From positions 2,852,001-2,916,000 of the forward strand of contig NZ_CP156060.1 in assembly GCF_039778605.1 (NCBI RefSeq): a stretch of 64,000 nucleotides of DNA, in the 5' to 3' direction. The DNA is from Flavobacterium sp. WV_118_3 (GTDB taxonomy: Bacteria > Bacteroidota > Bacteroidia > Flavobacteriales > Flavobacteriaceae). Of this stretch, positions 62,282-64,000 are shown in pieces (position 1 is the stretch's first letter; every line of letters starts with the position of its first letter). Both the position numbers and the translations under genes were made by a program. Under the pieces are notes generated by a model. The model saw only the letters and a program-made list of their open reading frames with translations, was not told the DNA's origin and did no database searches.

Positions 62282-62707
62282 AAGTGAAATCGTATTGAGT
62301 CGAAAAATCAATTGAAACCATTCACATAACAGGAGAGCCGTGGATGTGTCTGAAAAACACGGCAATGTTTATGGTTTCGACTATTTCTTCGAAAATTGAA
62401 AAACTATTAATGCGAGGAAGAATTATTATCCGTTTTTATTTTTAAAACGGCTAGAAGGACGTTTGGAATAGAAAATTAGAATCTCTTTTTTGAATTGACT
62501 AAAAAATGATCTTTCTTTCCAACTTAATGAACGTTTTGTTTTGGTTTTTTATGGGAATAATTTGATCATTAAACACTGTAAACGGGATAGAAAAACAACA
62601 AAAGTAGTATCTTGCATTCTTAGCCTAATGGCGATGACTAATCGCACTATTAAGCTCAAATCATGCAAAAAAATAATGGGAACTAAATCTGACTATCCAC
62701 CCACTTT
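62282..62707. other. Intergenic region upstream of the Rhs gene
   Basis: About 426 AT-rich bases between divergent genes. The plus strand has a -7-like TATCTTGC near 62610-62617 that could serve the 62708 gene. No clear TAnnTTTG is found for the Rhs gene on the minus strand. No RNA gene or repeat is seen. Confidence 0.4.
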
Positions 62708-63307
62708 ATGAATCTTAAAATTTTTTACCTTCTTGGCTTTATTAATAATTACGCCGGTGGTTTTTCTGCTAAAGACGGAATATTCCAACGGTTTTCGTTT
62801 ACGGAAGACTTTGAAATCAGTGAACACAAAATTGCTGTTTTTAAAAAAGTCGTTACCATTTGCGAACAGCTCCTACTGGAAACCGATAGGGAAAATGACA
62901 TTCGGATTGACTATTTTGAGAATCAAAAAGGAAGTATTCTGTATTCCCGGAATATTGTTCTATTACTGGATCATGCTGTAAAAAGCAAGTCTTTTTTTAT
63001 CGATCGGGATTATTTTTTACTAAACGAAGACCTTTTCGAAAAATTCGAACGATGGGACAACAATGCTTACGCCTATCAACAACGCGTTCAGTTTTTAAAC
63101 GGTGTTATGGATAGCAATGCAAGCGATAATACGCTCTATTTCTATAATGATTATAAAAAATGCCTGCTAACTCATGCTGTTTTGTACTGTTTTGCAGATG
63201 AAGAAGATCAGATTATAATGGAATCTTTTTTCAAAACACCTTATGTTAATACGATCCGGATCAATAAAGATGGACATATCTGGTCTATTATAAAGGACCA
63301 TTCTTAA
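62708..63307 (+). CDS. Uncharacterised protein
   Basis: A 199-residue soluble protein with many aromatic and acidic residues (YFENQKGSILYSRNIVLLLDHAV, DRDYFLLNEDLFEKFERWDNNAY in part). No signal peptide after the first Met; the start MNLKIFYLLGFINN is hydrophobic but short. No family recognised. It lies 11 bases upstream of a methyltransferase gene, so the two are probably cotranscribed. Confidence 0.7.
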   Translation: MNLKIFYLLGFINNYAGGFSAKDGIFQRFSFTEDFEISEHKIAVFKKVVTICEQLLLETDRENDIRIDYFENQKGSILYSRNIVLLLDHAVKSKSFFIDRDYFLLNEDLFEKFERWDNNAYAYQQRVQFLNGVMDSNASDNTLYFYNDYKKCLLTHAVLYCFADEEDQIIMESFFKTPYVNTIRINKDGHIWSIIKDHS

Positions 63308-63318
63308 AATTATTATTT

Positions 63319-63933
63319 ATGGAAAAACCCGAATTCTGGGAAGCCAGTTTTGTTGATAAAAAAGAAATGTGGGGTTTTACGCCCGCGCAGTCTACCGTGA
63401 TGACAAACGATTTCTTTGTGTCCCAGGCCCTAAAAAACATTCTTGTTCCGGGAATCGGTTATGGTCGGAATGCACAGCTTTTCAGGGAAAACGGAATGAC
63501 CGTAACCGGAATTGAAATTTCAAAAACGGCTATCGAAATAGCCCGGAAACATTATGATGATACGCTAAAAATTTTTCATGGTTCGGTAACCGACATGCCG
63601 TTTGATCATCAAAAGTATGATGGTATATTTTGCTATGCGCTGATTCACCTTTTAGATGAGGAAGAACGAAAAAAACTAATCCGTGATTGCTACGATCAAT
63701 TGGAAGAAGGTGGCTATATGATTTTTACGATGATCACCAAAGAAGCCGCTACCTATGGTACCGGAAAATACCTCGGGCCGGATCGTTATGAAATAATCGA
63801 CGGTGTGACTCTGTTTTTCTATGATCTGGAATCGGTTCACCGGGAGTTTGATCCATTTGGTTTATTCGATATCACGACGGTTCCGGAAAATTTCCCGTTC
63901 TTTTTGGTAAAATGCCGGAAAAACGAAAAGTAA
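63319..63933 (+). CDS. Class I SAM-dependent methyltransferase
   Basis: A 204-residue methyltransferase. The SAM-binding loop is ILVPGIGYGRNAQLF (motif I, GxGxGRNA) at about residues 40-54; VTGIEIS is the acidic strand, SVTDMPFDHQKYDGIFCYALIHLL holds motifs II/III. The pattern resembles TehB/thiopurine-type small-molecule methyltransferases more than nucleic-acid enzymes. Substrate unknown. The last 67 bases of the window after it show no feature. Confidence 0.88.
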   Translation: MEKPEFWEASFVDKKEMWGFTPAQSTVMTNDFFVSQALKNILVPGIGYGRNAQLFRENGMTVTGIEISKTAIEIARKHYDDTLKIFHGSVTDMPFDHQKYDGIFCYALIHLLDEEERKKLIRDCYDQLEEGGYMIFTMITKEAATYGTGKYLGPDRYEIIDGVTLFFYDLESVHREFDPFGLFDITTVPENFPFFLVKCRKNEK

Positions 63934-64000
63934 ATTATAGGTCTATATGTGCGACTTTACAAAAGGTATCAAATTTTGTAGCTGTGAACCGGAAACCATC

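Overview
The window reads as a chromosome segment of a Flavobacteriaceae bacterium, probably Flavobacterium or a close relative. The evidence is several proteins with a type IX secretion (T9SS) type A C-terminal signal, promoters of the Bacteroidota form TAnnTTTG, few Shine-Dalgarno sequences, families largely confined to Bacteroidota (DUF4271, DUF4296, DUF3098), and TonB receptors with a carboxypeptidase-like N-domain. I found no rRNA, tRNA, CRISPR array, insertion sequence or integrase.

Layout. 1-5000: end of a histidine kinase gene, an alkyltransferase-like protein, a LysE exporter, trmB, a glycosyltransferase and a PhoR/PhoB-like pair. 5000-17100: a surface and secretion region with a TonB-dependent receptor, a beta-helix lipoprotein, three short T9SS proteins, and an M43 metalloprotease between two paralogous beta-roll proteins. 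17100-43600: mostly housekeeping genes (tyrS, dihydroorotase, dolichol-phosphate-mannose-synthase-like glycosyltransferase, hemD, pckA, saccharopine dehydrogenase with an Lrp regulator, leuS, ftsX-uppP-truB, pyrH-frr, asnS, rpoN). 43600-48700: a regulatory cluster with a NarL-like regulator, a LytTR regulator whose phospho-acceptor Asp is Glu, a small lipoprotein, a TPR histidine kinase and a short TPR protein.

48700-62300 is the most unusual part: a polymorphic toxin locus on the minus strand. A 2393-residue Rhs/YD protein (SpvB-like start, FG-GAP repeats, Rhs core) ends in a ParB-like nuclease tip followed by a candidate immunity gene. Downstream lie five orphan tip/immunity cassettes. Each starts with the same ~46-codon block found just before the tip of the full gene, and each is separated from the next by a related intercassette repeat. 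Immunity candidates include two SMI1/KNR4 (SUKH) proteins, a DUF4375 protein and several unrecognised ones. A short open fragment between two cassettes looks like the tail of a lost toxin. The arrangement fits a reservoir for tip exchange by recombination; that is inference.

The window ends with an unrecognised protein and a SAM-dependent methyltransferase. Starts were moved from the longest frame where a signal peptide, a promoter or family length argued for it; each case is stated.
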